A DNA stretch of 64,000 nt from Euleptes europaea. Its lineage: Eukaryota > Chordata > Lepidosauria > Squamata > Sphaerodactylidae. Below, one piece after another: positions 1 through 13,000 of the stretch (positions are counted from its first letter, which is position 1; each line of letters starts with the position of its first letter). Made by a program: the position numbers and the translations under genes. The stretch is taken from assembly GCF_029931775.1 (NCBI RefSeq), contig NC_079318.1, forward strand, positions 75,737,614 to 75,801,613, read 5' to 3'. Below the pieces are notes generated by a model. That model ran no database searches. It had not been told where the DNA came from and was given only the letters and a program-made list of their open reading frames with translations.

Positions 1-60
1 ATGAAAACAGTTGAACAAGAGTAGGAATCTAGCTAGCCCAGTAAACATTTTGTTAATCAG

Positions 61-347
61 AGTGTTAAGCTGCAGTACTGCAGTCAAAAGCTCTGCTCAC
101 GACCTGAGTTCGATCCCGACGGAAGTCAGTTTCAGGTAGCCGGCTCAAGGTAGGTTGACTAAGCCTTCCATCCTTCCGAGGTCGGTAAAATGAGGACCCA
201 GCTTGCTGGGGTAAAGGGAAGATGACTGGGGAAGGCACTGGCAAACCACCCCGCAAACAAAGTCTGCCTAGAAAACATCGGGATGTGACATCTCCCCATG
301 GGTCAGGAATGACCTGGTGCTTGCACAGGGACCTTTACCTTTTTTTA
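61..347 (+). repeat. tRNA-derived SINE
   Basis: The left part is a tRNA-like head with a pol III B-box-like GAGTTCGATCCC near 108-119. It is followed by a body with the phrases GGTCGGTAAAATGAGGACC and GGCACTGGCAAACCACCCCG, and a pyrimidine/T-rich tail near 335-347. It is distinct from the Sauria-type SINEs in the window. I recognise the type from squamate genomes but cannot give a firm family name. Confidence 0.7.
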
Positions 348-1196
348 AATTTTATCAAGTCACCAAATAAGTATGTCCAGAGTAAATACGCTATGACCTG
401 TGTAAAATATGTATATTTTCTTGCTGACACAGAGGAATGCTGGCTGAAAAATGTATTTGTAGGGTGTGTGGGTTTGTAAAAATTAAAAGGTATTGTTAAG
501 AGGTTTGTTTTTTTATTACAAAATATTTTATACCAGCAATCTCGTTAAAGTAAGACTTTAGTGCTGTGTTCACTGGTTTTTAGCTGTTGTTTGCCAAAAG
601 CCTTGGAGTGATCTTTCCCAATAAATATTTAAAAGCTATTGAGTGATCTTTGTATATTTATGCTTTCATTGTACATGATGTTGTGGTTTGCAAGCCACCT
701 CAAGAGCCTGAGGAGTGTGGGGCACACATTTTAAAAAGAAACTTTTAAAAAGAGAGCAAAGAGTTGGCTTTACTTTTGTTCACTTTATTAAAAATTCCAA
801 ATGGTCTTTTAAAAAACAAACACATACCCCAAAATGTTTATCAATGCTACGGTAATCTATTTTTACACTCTCAGTTAAGGTGCTAAAAACACAAAACTGA
901 ATAGTTTACTGGCATACTGTAAACGAGAGATCAAACCTACAAGGAGCTTAGTGCAAGTGGGACCAGTTAACAATGGAGATAAGGTACAATGCTAATAATC
1001 TAAAAGTGTCTGCTATATGCACACCTCACATACATTAAAGCATTCCTCATTCAACTACAGATGGCAAAAGTCGAAGTTTATGAATACAGTAGATCCAAGT
1101 AATAATGAGAATAAGGGGGCAGAAGTGTTGACCAAAGATACAGAATTATGAAACAATTGCTGTAAAGGAACAAAGGACTTCATTAATTTCCAGACC

Positions 1197-1366
1197 GGTA
1201 TGGCAGTTAGGGTGCCAAACCAGACTTGAGTTCAAATCCACTCAACACACAGTGACCTTGGGTCACTCATTCTGTCTCTCTCAGCCTTATTTAACTCACA
1301 GGGTAGCTGTGAGGATAAAACTGGGAGGAGGAGGATGTCCTAAGCTCCTTGAAGAAAGGGTGGGGA
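1197..1366 (+). repeat. Sauria-type SINE, degraded
   Basis: It has a tRNA-like head with the B-box-like GAGTTCAAATCC, then the conserved body words AGTGACCTTGGGTCACTCA, CTCTCAGCC and GTGAGGATAAAACTGG. It is diverged and appears to lack the usual tail ending in tataaat. Confidence 0.7.
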
Positions 1367-1717
1367 CAATGTGCATGTTAAATATTTTTACTTACTTCTT
1401 CAGTCATGTTCTATGTTGCCCAAGGAACAAGCCCTATCTCATGCTCACCTGGGCGCAGCATTCAAAGCTGTCATGAGAAAAGTAAGGGACTTGAATACTG
1501 AGGACTCATCTAGTTTCCTTTCAAATGAAAAGTGCAATGGATGCAACATTCTAACCACAAAGGATCTAACAGAGTGTTTGGCTCCCAGGCAGCTCAAGCA
1601 AGGCAAGCTTTCCGGGAGAAGGACCTATGCAGACCACCAAGAGAGTCAGAGTCAAGGTAAGGGAGATATGAGAGCCAGTGTAGTTGAGGAGATCAAGTGC
1701 TGCTCTTGGGTTCTAAG

Positions 1718-1935
1718 CTCCAAAGCCAGTGTTGCGTAGAGGTCAAGAGGGTCAGACTAGGATCTGGGAAGCCCAGGTTCACATCCCCACCAAGCTATGG
1801 AAGCTCACTGGGCAACCCTGGCCCACCCACTCTCTCTCAGCCTAACCTAACTCACGTGCTTGTTGTGACAAGAGGAGAGGACACTGTAAGCTACTTTGGG
1901 TTCCTGTTGGGAAGAAGGTTGCAATATAAATGAAT
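1718..1935 (+). repeat. Sauria-type SINE
   Basis: This is a near full-length copy. It has a tRNA-like head (AGACTAGGATCTGGGAAGCC, then the B-box-like GGTTCACATCC), a middle with CTCTCAGCCTAACCTAACTC, and the 3' end GTAAGCTACTTTGGGTTCC followed by a TATAAATGAA tail. Confidence 0.8.
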
Positions 1936-4900
1936 TAAATTCTGCCATTTAAGTTCTCTGGAACTCCTATTCTGCCACGAAGCTCTCTTGGTGACATTAA
2001 GCCAGTCACGTTCCTTTCCTTCCAAACTCCCATGACCCACAGGTCTTGAGCAGTTAATGTGGAGTTTTTAAAAAATTGTTTCCATTTCTTTAAGGAAAAT
2101 ATGGTGGATACTTGGCCACAAGCCAGTCACTTTCATTTTTAGCATAAAATGGAGCAGAGCGCTGTGTACCTGAGCACTTTATTAGAAAGGCAAGATAAAA
2201 CGGTAGTAGAAACAGAGGAAGAATGTGGTGTGTGAGAAAGACATTTGAGTCTGCAGACCCTCACCCATCGATGGTAGCAAGAAACTCATTTGACAAAAGA
2301 GCTCATACCCTCCACTCCCTGTTGCAAGTGTATGACCAAAGGGCTCTGGGTATCCATTTGGAAGGGAAGGGCAAAGGCAGAACAGGTGGGGTAGGGAGGA
2401 GTGGACTTGCTGGCTGATGGTGTCTGGTTCAAAAATAACATAAGCTGAAGTTGGCAAGGCAGAATTGCCAATCAGCAACAGCAAGATCAGGACAGTGAGC
2501 AGATATGTTTAAGAGTAGAGGCAAGGGCCAGTAGTTTATTGAACTTGGTGATGAGGGATTATTCAGTTGTAATGGCAAGTCCTCTAACCAGCACCCTCCA
2601 GAGAGCCAAGCCCAAAAGAACACTCAGCAGGTTCACATATACCACAAAGTATTTAATTGGTAATACGTTGGCAGGGATGTGTAAGATAAAATAATGCGAA
2701 GGGCCATCTGGTAGGGGACGGATGAGATGACTTTCACCCTCCTTAAGCTGCATTATTTTATGATCCAATGACCAGAACAGGAATAAGAGGATGACGAAAA
2801 AACGAAGCCGATATTCCTCATTAGACTCACAGAGTATCAATCAGCATTGTTCTTACCCAGACTGCCAACTAAGGATACACAGATGAGCTTCACTGATCTA
2901 ACTCAACAAACATGCCTTAATGAAAAGACAGAACCAGTGCTAAGGCTGGAAGAGTGGCCATTTAAGTCCAATCCCTCTTTATGTTCCAGTTCTTGTTCAG
3001 TGTCATTTTGCAAATGCCAGGATAGGGATAAAAAAGTCCCTATGTAAAGTGAACTCTCCTATGCTGATTTGCAATTTCAAGGCCCTGTCCTAAACCTTTT
3101 GGCTTATTGAGCCAATATATTTCAAATATGATGGTTTCTATGGCAAACAAGGGAATGACGCATAACCCAGAGATTGTCTGATTCATCCACTTTCCCAGAG
3201 GCAATGCAGTAAAATCTGGCAGATCATTTCAAGTAACACCTGACTCTGTTGCAACACCGACAATCCAATGGGATGCTTGGACCTTCCATGGCTATTAATG
3301 GAGTCCCATGAATATTGAAACGAACAAAGAAACTCCAGGATTCGAGAGCTGGAATTAGTTTTCACCTCTATTTGTGCAATCTTAACCTGTTTACTGATGT
3401 ACATAATTAAAGAAGTCAAGTTGCTGCGAAATGAACCACACTTCCCATTTCGGTCAGATATACCAACCACTTTGTAGCACTGAGCTAGGAGAAACTGGTG
3501 CTTCTAGTCTGCATCATGCTGCTACTCCCCTTCTCAGTTTTAGAACTTTAAAAAATTCAACTCAATTCTTATTTTCAAAATAAGGCAGTGAACAAGTGTT
3601 TAAAGTGGCTAAACTTGTGCCAGTAACATTTGAGAAAAATACTTTTTCTTAAAAAGGTAAGCAACCCCTTTGAAGCAGGACAGCTGTATGAAGAGGCTGT
3701 CAACCTTTGATTTGCAAGCAAGTCATGCATTAGTTGAGGGGCAGAGGGAAGCAAGTGTGTGCAAGCTCTCATATGTAAGCAGTGATCATTGCGCAGTGGA
3801 AAATCTTGCAAACAGGAGCATAGGCAAGAATACGTGTATGCAGTCTGATCTGAGTGAGCAATTACTTCTGAGGAGTAAAGATGTCCTGAGCAAGTTGATT
3901 TTTTAAAAGGCTAGCAGCAGAGGGCTTTGTTAGGTGGTATAATTTAAATTCAAGGCTTTCTGAGGCAGGCTGACTCACCTGCAGTTGCTAGGAAAGTGTT
4001 TGAGGTCCTCTTCCACTCTCCCTTCCTGTAACCTACTTTTAATGAATGTCTTTGGCTAGGTCAAATGGCAAAATATGGTTCCATCCTAGATGGCTGCTTC
4101 CATCCTAGATGGCACTGTTTGAATCGACAAATGCCAAAGACAACAAGCAGTTCCCTGTTTCTTTTCCCCTTCTAAGGAGCTCCTCCTTTGAAGGGCATGT
4201 AAGACCAATGTGAAGTCCTTATTTCCCTTTCCCGCAATACACATTGTAAAGATGAGGAAAATTCCTGAGAAGTTCGGGTGATTTTATTGAAAGGCTTCTT
4301 TTTGCAGTTCCTCAGGTGTGTTGCCCAAGTGGAAAAGCTCCAACTTAATCTCTAATGTTGCCTTAGGGGAAGCTGTATGACAATGCCGCTGAATTGCTTC
4401 AGCCTGAGCTGGACGAGATCTGTGGCAGCTGATGGTTGTGCTACCACATGGAGTGGTCCCAACCATATTTTGTGACTTCAGCAGGTTGACTGTGGTTGAT
4501 AAAGAGAAACTTCAATTTAAAATAGTGATGTTTACCCCAATTCCTGCTGCTCCAACAGGCATCTGCCTAGACACAGGAACTGGACCACTTGCTGACTTTG
4601 ATTTTTAAAGAACCCTTGAGGCTATGCCATTCGAGCATGGGGAGAGAAAAGCAACAGGGCTTGGGAAAAAGGTACTTTAATTCCAGGATTCAGGAGCCCA
4701 TTTTTAGATATCAGCTCTCCGGCAGGATGAAATGAAGTTCCCCTCAATCTTCAAACACCAGTATAATTTTTAGGCGAGTAGAATGCCTGACCTCAATACA
4801 AATACAGATTCCAAAAGGGATGCATGTTAAAAGAATGAGAAAACAATTCCCAGTAGTAGCATCAGCAGCAGAAAGTGAGGTAGGTTTACAACACAAACCA

Positions 4901-6858
4901 GTGTTTCCAGATGGCAACACTAAACACTTGCCAGTAGTTGCCTTACAAAAACCAGTGTACTGCTAAGAAGTGTGGGCAATATCTGCAGCAAGTGGGGATC
5001 ATTTGCATTTTTTGAGGCATGAATTTGCATATCACTTACAGGAGTATGAGGACGTATCTTGGACAGATCATATTTCTAGTCTGTTCCCATGCAGAAGGGA
5101 TCTCAGTCCCTATTAAACAGAGTGATCACTATTTTGTAACAGTTAACACTCGCTTTTGTAAACCTCCAGCAGTGCCTTACATCTTGAAGAATTTGGAATA
5201 AAGTTGAGAACAAACTTCAGTTTCTCCCCCACAAGTAGGATCCAAATAGCTACTTTAGACATGCCCAAGAATATGGCAAACACAGCCGGACCTAATTCTT
5301 CTTTAAAGAATAGACTCATCTGCAAAAGCAGTTTGCCATGCCCCACAGTTCCTTTCAGCCCACAAAATTATTTGTATGATTTTTTAAAACCCCAGTCCTA
5401 GTGATGCTTCCTGTTTCAAAGTCTTTAGCATATAATTCCATTTTAAAATTAGGAGACTTAAACATACAGTAAGAGCTATAAATTTCTCCATTCCTGTCTC
5501 CCACAGATGAAAGCTGTGAGACGACCAGGTGACAAAGAAGTGCTCTAGGTGTCAGCCATACAGTTGGCTGTTCCAGAACTAAAATGCGGCTTGACAGTGC
5601 CTGCTATGTCCACAACAACATATTGTACCCCAACACAAAATTTAACAATGAGGAACACCAAAGAACTCCCTTGGTGAAACCCCTCCAAGGACCTGGATGG
5701 AGGAACCCTTCTACTAATCTCCGCCTGCATATCTCGGGACCCTGAGATGGGAAATGATCAGGAAATTCCACATTGTCTTCTTAATGACTGCATGCAGGCC
5801 TTAGCAGATGACCCTTCATTAAACGAGCCAACAGATTATCTAATATACTGACAGATCCACTTTTCCTTTCCTTTTCCTTCCACAGAAACACCCCAGCTTT
5901 CCTCTTCTTATAGATTCCACAAGCCCCCACCCCGGAGAGCCTCAGATACAGAAAGCACTGACCAAGGCACTGAGGCTAACAGACTGGGAGTGTTTCATAT
6001 GGAATACATCCAGACAGCTGACAGGTCTATTTGCCTCTCATCCACCAATTGCCAATCAAGGGGGTTGAGATACTGAATTCAGCTTGGATAACTCACACAT
6101 TCAAGTCCACTTTTCTCCTTTCCCTGTGTAAAAATTGTAAACAAGTAGGAAGTCAGCACATTTTCTATAAAAACGATACTACAAAAAGCTATATTCCCCT
6201 TGTTCCCCCTTGCCTCCCTCCCACCTCCCCCGCCCCGCAACTGAGACTAGCAATTTCAGTTAAGAGCCCACACCCTTATATGTTCATTATCCTTCTGCTG
6301 CATTTCCAGTGTAACTGCTTAAAATCTCCTGCTGATTCCCCACAGATGTCCTTTATACAGTTGTTAATACGCAGCCCACCCTCTGTGCTGCAGGAGAACA
6401 AGTAACCAGTTTATTATCTAATCAGCGACCAAAAAAAAAAAGCCGCAGGGAGGAGTTTCTTTAAACAAAAAAGCCATAGTCTTCCGCTTTTGGGAACTTT
6501 TCACAAGACCTTCATAGTATGTCTTCTACAGAAGCATACACACATTTTTTTTAAGAGTCAACTGTCAAGCAAGATGGGGAAATGTAATCAAATAAATAAA
6601 ATCCATAAAGTAGCCTAAAAGTGTTAAGTACCATCAACTGTTAGCTTCAAGACCTGATCAAGCAGCATCCTCATTGTGAGGCAAACCTTCTGCCAAAGAG
6701 CTGGATAAAGAAACAGAAAAAAGGCAGCACCCAGTTTGGTTCCTTTCCACAAAGTTAGCACCTGATAGGACTGAGAACGCTGAGCATTTGGTGATTTTGA
6801 AGTCAGCTTCTGGGTTATGCCAACACATGAGCATTTGGGGGAAAGCAGGGGAAAGAGA

Positions 6859-7072
6859 TCAAGCACTAGTGCCATCCTCTTCTATAACCCGGTTCATGCT
6901 TGTGCCGTGTGTTATGTGCGTCACTGGATTGCCACTGAGGTCCCTGGTGCTGCTGTGACGTGACTGATCGTTGAGCCGGTGGGAACTGCTGTGCCTGGAG
7001 TGGTCAGTCAGTCGGGACATGCTGCCATGAGGTAGTCTATCTTCAAGCCCTCGATAACTGCAGGGGGTATAC
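6859..7072 (-). CDS. FZD3: FZD3 coding exon 6, C-terminal tail and stop
   Basis: The acceptor AATTAG precedes 7072. One base completes an Arg codon split from exon 5, then the frame reads [20 protein letters not shown] and runs to EEDGTSA and the stop TGA at 6859-6861. This Ser/His-rich cytoplasmic tail is shared with other vertebrate FZD3 proteins. Confidence 0.95.
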
Positions 7073-10000
7073 CTAATTCATAAAAATTAATCTGTTTCAG
7101 TAATAAGACAGGCAACAGTGTGTATGCACACATCCATATAGGCATAAGGACTAACATTTTCCCCCAAATACATGCAACACAGATGGACAAAACCTGGTTA
7201 GAGTGTGCACCACAGCTCAGCAGAACAGTGCTAGCTTTACTTGCATAATGTCCCAGATTCAACACTTGACATCTTCAGTTAAAAAAATCTTAAGTAGCAG
7301 ATCTGAGAGAGGTTCTTGCCTAAGACCCTGGAGAACTACTGAGTCACACATGGGCAGGATTTGGGTTGGTATAGAAATGTTTCAGTGGAAGCGTCTTTGC
7401 TTTTATCACCATATTTTACATGCAGAAGATAGTGCAAAACACTTGAAGTATTACATTTAGTGGCTAAATTGGGGAGGGGGGAAGATACATAATACTTAAA
7501 GGGTACGTTTAGGGATAGTAACTGTATTTCCTCATTTATACCAATGGCCTAATGACCCCTACATTCTTTGACAGTATGCTTGCATCTCCACATGGGGCTG
7601 GAGGCTTTCACATGGTCTGGACACCTCCAGCTTGAAAGAGGTTAGATAATGCCCTATGAAAAGTATAACTTGAGCCTTAGAAAGGCAATAACAAAGTGAA
7701 TTCCAGTAACATCCTCCAATTCCAAAGAGATTTGGATAACAAGTGGTTTCAATTATTTGGGGAGGGAAATTGACTGGGTTGCACCTAATCATTATAGGTA
7801 GTGTTACCATGCCTTCCCTGAATTCCTATAACCACTGGCTAAGTTCTTTGATGTAAACACAAGCTCTACCTATAGATGTTGTACCTACAGGGACAAGATT
7901 TTAATCTCACCTGCCATCTCGTGACCTATGCAAGCTGCCATGGTAGCTACTGACTTTGCTATGGACGCTGCCCGCTTTGCTGCGCTGGTCATCCATCATA
8001 GCCAGCTGGGTAGAGGAAGCATGAGTAGAGGTCCCTTGAGTGGAGGTGCCTCTAGATTTGCGAATTATGGGTGTGTTGGGGTCTCTCAACAGAGACTGAG
8101 CAAAGTCAGGTTCCTGAAGCACTTGCCGGCTCTCATTCACAACTCTGGGGAATAGTAAAACGAGATTAGTTCCATGTTATAAACACAACAGTGTAAAGAG
8201 ACGGCAGCCCAAAACAGTCTCATGAACACACCATGTAAATCAGAGGTGCCTGGTTTTACTATGCTTATAATGTTTAGATGGGAAGATGACGTGTCCATCA
8301 CAGAAATCTAGGCCAGTATTGTAGGGGGAAGAGGAGAAGGAGCTATTGTGTATTCTTTTCACCTCAAGCATCTGTATTACATAGGTTGGAGCCATTCTAT
8401 TTCCTCTGTTCCTAATTTTAAAACTGTCCCCAGATTGAAGAGTAAAAAATTTCACCTGAAGTTACAAGCCAAGAAACTACCTAACAAACTCATCAAATCA
8501 CAATCTAAACTGAAAAGGGGTTCCTCTTCAGAGATACTGTTGAACTGACATGAAAGTTTCTGGGTAGAGCACCAGACCACAAGGAATATTGTCAGAACAA
8601 CAACAACACTATACTGTATTGAACTTGGTGAAGCTTCAGACAATGACTGGCAAAGCTGGGTTACAAACATTCCGTTTGCTAGGGAAACAAAGATATCAGA
8701 ACTCTTGAATTCCAGCTTCTGTGAGAAATGGGGAAGCAGCGGTATGATGGGGATTAAAATCTTCCACAGGAATAGGAGGTTTTGTGATGTCACCTGATCA
8801 CTGGTAAGATGCTCTAGGAAAGCAAAGAAGCAAAAGGGAGAGGAAGCCCAGAAAGAAGGTGGCTGAAAAGATGATGAACAGACAATAGACTGCAAAGCAG
8901 GAACTTGGAAAGTAAGTTCCATGAACGATGCATGAGGGAAAAAAGGCAGGAGGTGACAGGGGATGGAGACAAGAAGGGCTACCGAGAAAGGGGACTCCAA
9001 AGAAGTCTCACTGCAGTTAAGGTGAGAATAAGCCACATAGTACAGTGAAGGAAGGAAAAAACAGGAGTGCTAAATAATCCTGCCAAAGGACATGAGTACT
9101 AAAGAAAGCAACACAAAGCAGGCACAGAGCTGAAGAGCTTATGTATAGTAGACATGAAGACAAGGAGGAACCCAGTAGTTAAACTATGCCAAAAAGTCAT
9201 AGAGGGCTACTCAATAGCAGCATGTAAATAGTGAGCGAACAACAAAGATTATGAACTATGGGGCCACAAGAGTCTAGACCTTAACAGGATTACTGTACTT
9301 TTAACAGTCGCAAAGAGAAAAATTGTGACCGTTGTAGCTTCTACTACCACAGCTTCATTGTGGTCTGGCAAACCTCATGAGGCAACAAGAGCCAAAAAGC
9401 TGTGTATTGTGTGACAAGGGCTGAAATTCACATGTGCCAGAAAATTCTTTGGTTACAGGTTTCTCATGCATGTAGAATGACTCGTGGATGATCTCCTCTC
9501 TACTAGACATGTCTGCTATAACTAAGAATTAGAAGAAAGCAGCCATCCCTTAAACAAAATAAGCCACTTATTCAAACCATAATATCTACCGACCAGATTG
9601 AGCATCTGCCCAGGGATGAGCAAGTTCAGCAGCAAGTAGGTGTACCTGCCAGGACATCTCTCTAGTAATGGCACTTCTGGTCCTAGCAGAAACCTATCGC
9701 AGGGGTATGGCTGCATGTGATCTTTCCTGCCCCAGAATGTATGAGGGCACTCAGACTGGCAGCAGCCATCGAACTTCACTGTATTTCCTTGGTTGAGGAA
9801 ACACAGCGAGGTCCAACAGCAGCTGCTGCCTCTGTGCCTGATTAGGAGCAAGACAAAAATGAATCCGGATTGGTAGCAGCCACAGTGTTCTGCTGTCATC
9901 ACCTCTCCCTCTGCATTCCAGCCCGTGGTGGTGGTGGGGAGAGTCTACATGTTAGAACTCTGGGTACCTTCTGAAGCAGTATTAGGAATACTGTCTCTGA

Positions 10001-13000
10001 GCTATGAGCTTTATTAGAATTAGAACATTCATAAGTTATAGTAATTCCCACCTGTTGCTTTGCCACCTTTTACATATCAGAACTCACTCTTTTTTCCTGC
10101 GCCCATGAAAAAAGCTGGCCCACTCAAAACAGGTCTTTTTACTTCCAACCCAGAAGACCGATGGAATCCCCACTATAAGAGCCATCAGATACTTCATCAG
10201 AAAGAGGATCAGGTCTGGGCGACTCATCTGGGTGACCTGCAGAAGGAAAAGAAGAAAGAACATGAGACAAACAACTGAAGAACATTGTTTCATTTGTTAA
10301 TTCATTTAAAGTAGATGCTATGGGAGAAAGGCTAGACCGGTGTCCGCTAGGTCTCTTGATTTCCCTCTTACACGTAAATATGAAGAAAGCTGAATCAGCC
10401 TGGATTTAAATTAAGGCAACCAGAAATGCATTTAAGCAACTTTCTGGTTTGTGATTTAGATATTTCTTAAATAAGAGAATACAAGTAGCAACAGTGGCGT
10501 GGGAAGTAACTACATGTTATGATCTCCAACAAGTGCTTATTACAGACAATACTGGAGTGGCATGCACAGCAGCCATCTAGATGCAGCTCTTGGTCTGGTC
10601 AGAATGCATGAAACACCGAAAGCAATCATGAGAACAGCTTCAGGGTTATCATCTCTAGTGGACACAATGCACAGGTCCATGGCAGAACAAAACACTGACT
10701 TGCCAACCATCTGACATACCCCTTTTGCTGACTATCTTGTGGAAATACTGGAACTCCTTGTTCATGTAGAAGATAGCTATCTCTTTTGGATCTTGTATTA
10801 ACAAAGGTTCAAACCTTCACCACTAGATGAAGAGAATCATGCCAGGCACCAATCAGACTGTGTGCTAAATGTGAAGCTGACAAGCTGCAATCATGGATCC
10901 TTTTTAACATTTAGTGCCATTTTTGCTGTATCCAATGTAAAACATTCTGTGTCGCCTTGCATCTTGCCAGCAACAGCCAATGTCGTGAACCCAGGAGTGG
11001 GCAATAGTGTCCTGATTTCAGAACACAAAAATTAGCCCTAATTTACTCATATAGGAGAACGACAAAGGAATAAGTCAGGAATGGGGCAGTAGACTGGCTG
11101 TGGCATAACATTTACTTTGCATGTAGAAGAATCCAGGTTTGATCTCTGGCATCTCCAGTTAATAGAACTGGGTAATATGTAATGTGAAAGAGCTCTAGAT
11201 AGACCACGGAGAACCACTGACAGTTATAGTAGACTGTAGTGAACTTGACAGATCAATGGGTCTGACTCAGTATGAGGCAGATTCATGTGTGTAGTAAAAT
11301 GGACCACAAACACTTCTGAGTCCAGGTAGAGGAACCAAGCAGAGAGAAGGATCAGAATTTTCTCCTCGCTGTGCTAATTTTCTATGTGAGCACAGTTTTT
11401 CCATATGAATGCGTCTGTGGTTATACAAAAAGATCCACGTACAGCCTTTGAACTGTTATGCAGCGCAGTTCTTGTGTACAAACGAGAGTGGCCATCTGGA
11501 CAATCATCAGCCCTAGTCTTGAAATGAAATAGAGCTGGTTCTCCTGTAAATATTACCCTCAGGAAACTTTCAGAGCAGTTCTGCATGGTTAATCAGACAA
11601 GAAAGAATCAGAGGCACTGTCAAAAGTCATCAGCATCAATTAAGGTTCTGGGGCAGAAAATTGGTAGTGGTATTAGAGAGATGACACGCTAAGGGTGGAC
11701 AATGGAGAAATGGTTGACCCCACTTGATGTGGCAGGAACCCAGAGAAAGAAAACCTTGTAAAAATATATACACTGTTTGCTCTCTCCCTGCTCCGTGCTC
11801 ACAGTTGATGCTGTGGACATGGCAAAAAAGCAGCACAGTAGCAAAGAACTGAACTTGGGGATTTTTCTAATTCCGTAGTAATAATATTGCAACTGAGTAG
11901 ACCACAAATAGCTTCTGGTCTAGGCAATTTCACTCTCAAAAGTTTTAACATACAAATGGATGTTTGAATATTCCCCCTCCCCGAGGATTAGAAGTGGACC
12001 TTTAATTCATGACTTCTGTTTTGCCTGGGTCCCACTACACACACAACAGAGAGAATATCCAAACTAAAAGGTCCCATAATTATCTGATACTATCTGACCT
12101 TGGAAAACTAAAGGCTTACATTTTCAAGGCCAAAGGAGACTCCCACATAAGTACGGCCCCAAGTTCCACTCCTGGCCTTTTCTAGTGAAGAAAGGAAACA
12201 TCTAGACAAGTCCAATGAGTTCAGACCTTGACTAAGATAGAAAGTTATGCACACTTTCATTTTCCTGGCATTTTGCCCATGTAAATTAGTTTGACTCAAA
12301 AGAGTTGCCAGCTGCAATTAACAGCTAGCAAACTCTTGCTCACTTATATAATAAATTACTTGTGCCAAACTGCTTAGATCTAGACCTTCTGTTTCCTGGG
12401 GATGAATACAACAGTTCTCTAGGAACAGCATGACAAGGATAAAGAGAGCCAGCGTGGTGCAGTGGTTAAGAGTGGTGGTTTGGAGTGGTGGATTTTAATC
12501 TGGAGAACCGGGTTTGATTCCCCACTCCTCCACATGAGCAGCAGATGCTAATCTGGAGTACCGGGTTGGTTTCCCCACTCCTACACATGAAGAACAGAGT
12601 TGCACTTACCTGTAACTGCTGTTCATTGATGTCTTCGGTGCAGACACACATGTGGGACTGCGCCTGCGCGCAGGCCTGCCGCCAGAAAAAATTCAATAGC
12701 CTTAGTCCTCAACCGGGGATGCCCCTCCCTCACAGGCGGGGCCGGCCTTCGCGCCGTGCAGCCCGCATGCTACTGGGCGGGGCATCCCCTTCCCTCCTCA
12801 GTTCCTTCTCCGCCGCCGACCAAGACTGGCATACACGCACCAGCTATAACTTAATCCTTCTACTAATAAATTGTTTCTTTTATTTCTAGGTCGACAGCGG
12901 GGTCGGAAGGGAGGGATGTGTGTCTGCACCGAAGACATCAATGAACAGCAGTTACAGGTAAGTGCAACTCTGTTTTCATCTTCTGTCTTCGGTGCAGCCC

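Larger units (their letters stand above)
1..6858 (-). other. FZD3: FZD3 3' UTR and downstream DNA
   Basis: This stretch follows the FZD3 stop codon at 6859-6861 on the minus strand. I see no protein-coding exon in it; the small open frames show no recognisable domain. Minus-strand AATAAA hexamers lie at 6410-6415, 4283-4288, 2178-2183 and 784-789, so several 3' ends are possible, and FZD3 in other vertebrates has a long 3' UTR. Which signal is used cannot be told from sequence. Three SINEs sit in the distal part and are listed separately. Confidence 0.5.

Noticed and set aside
8452-9036. 194-codon open frame on the minus strand
   Set aside because: It lies inside an FZD3 intron with no recognised domain and no splice-compatible extension; Ser/Leu/Phe-rich as expected from this base composition.
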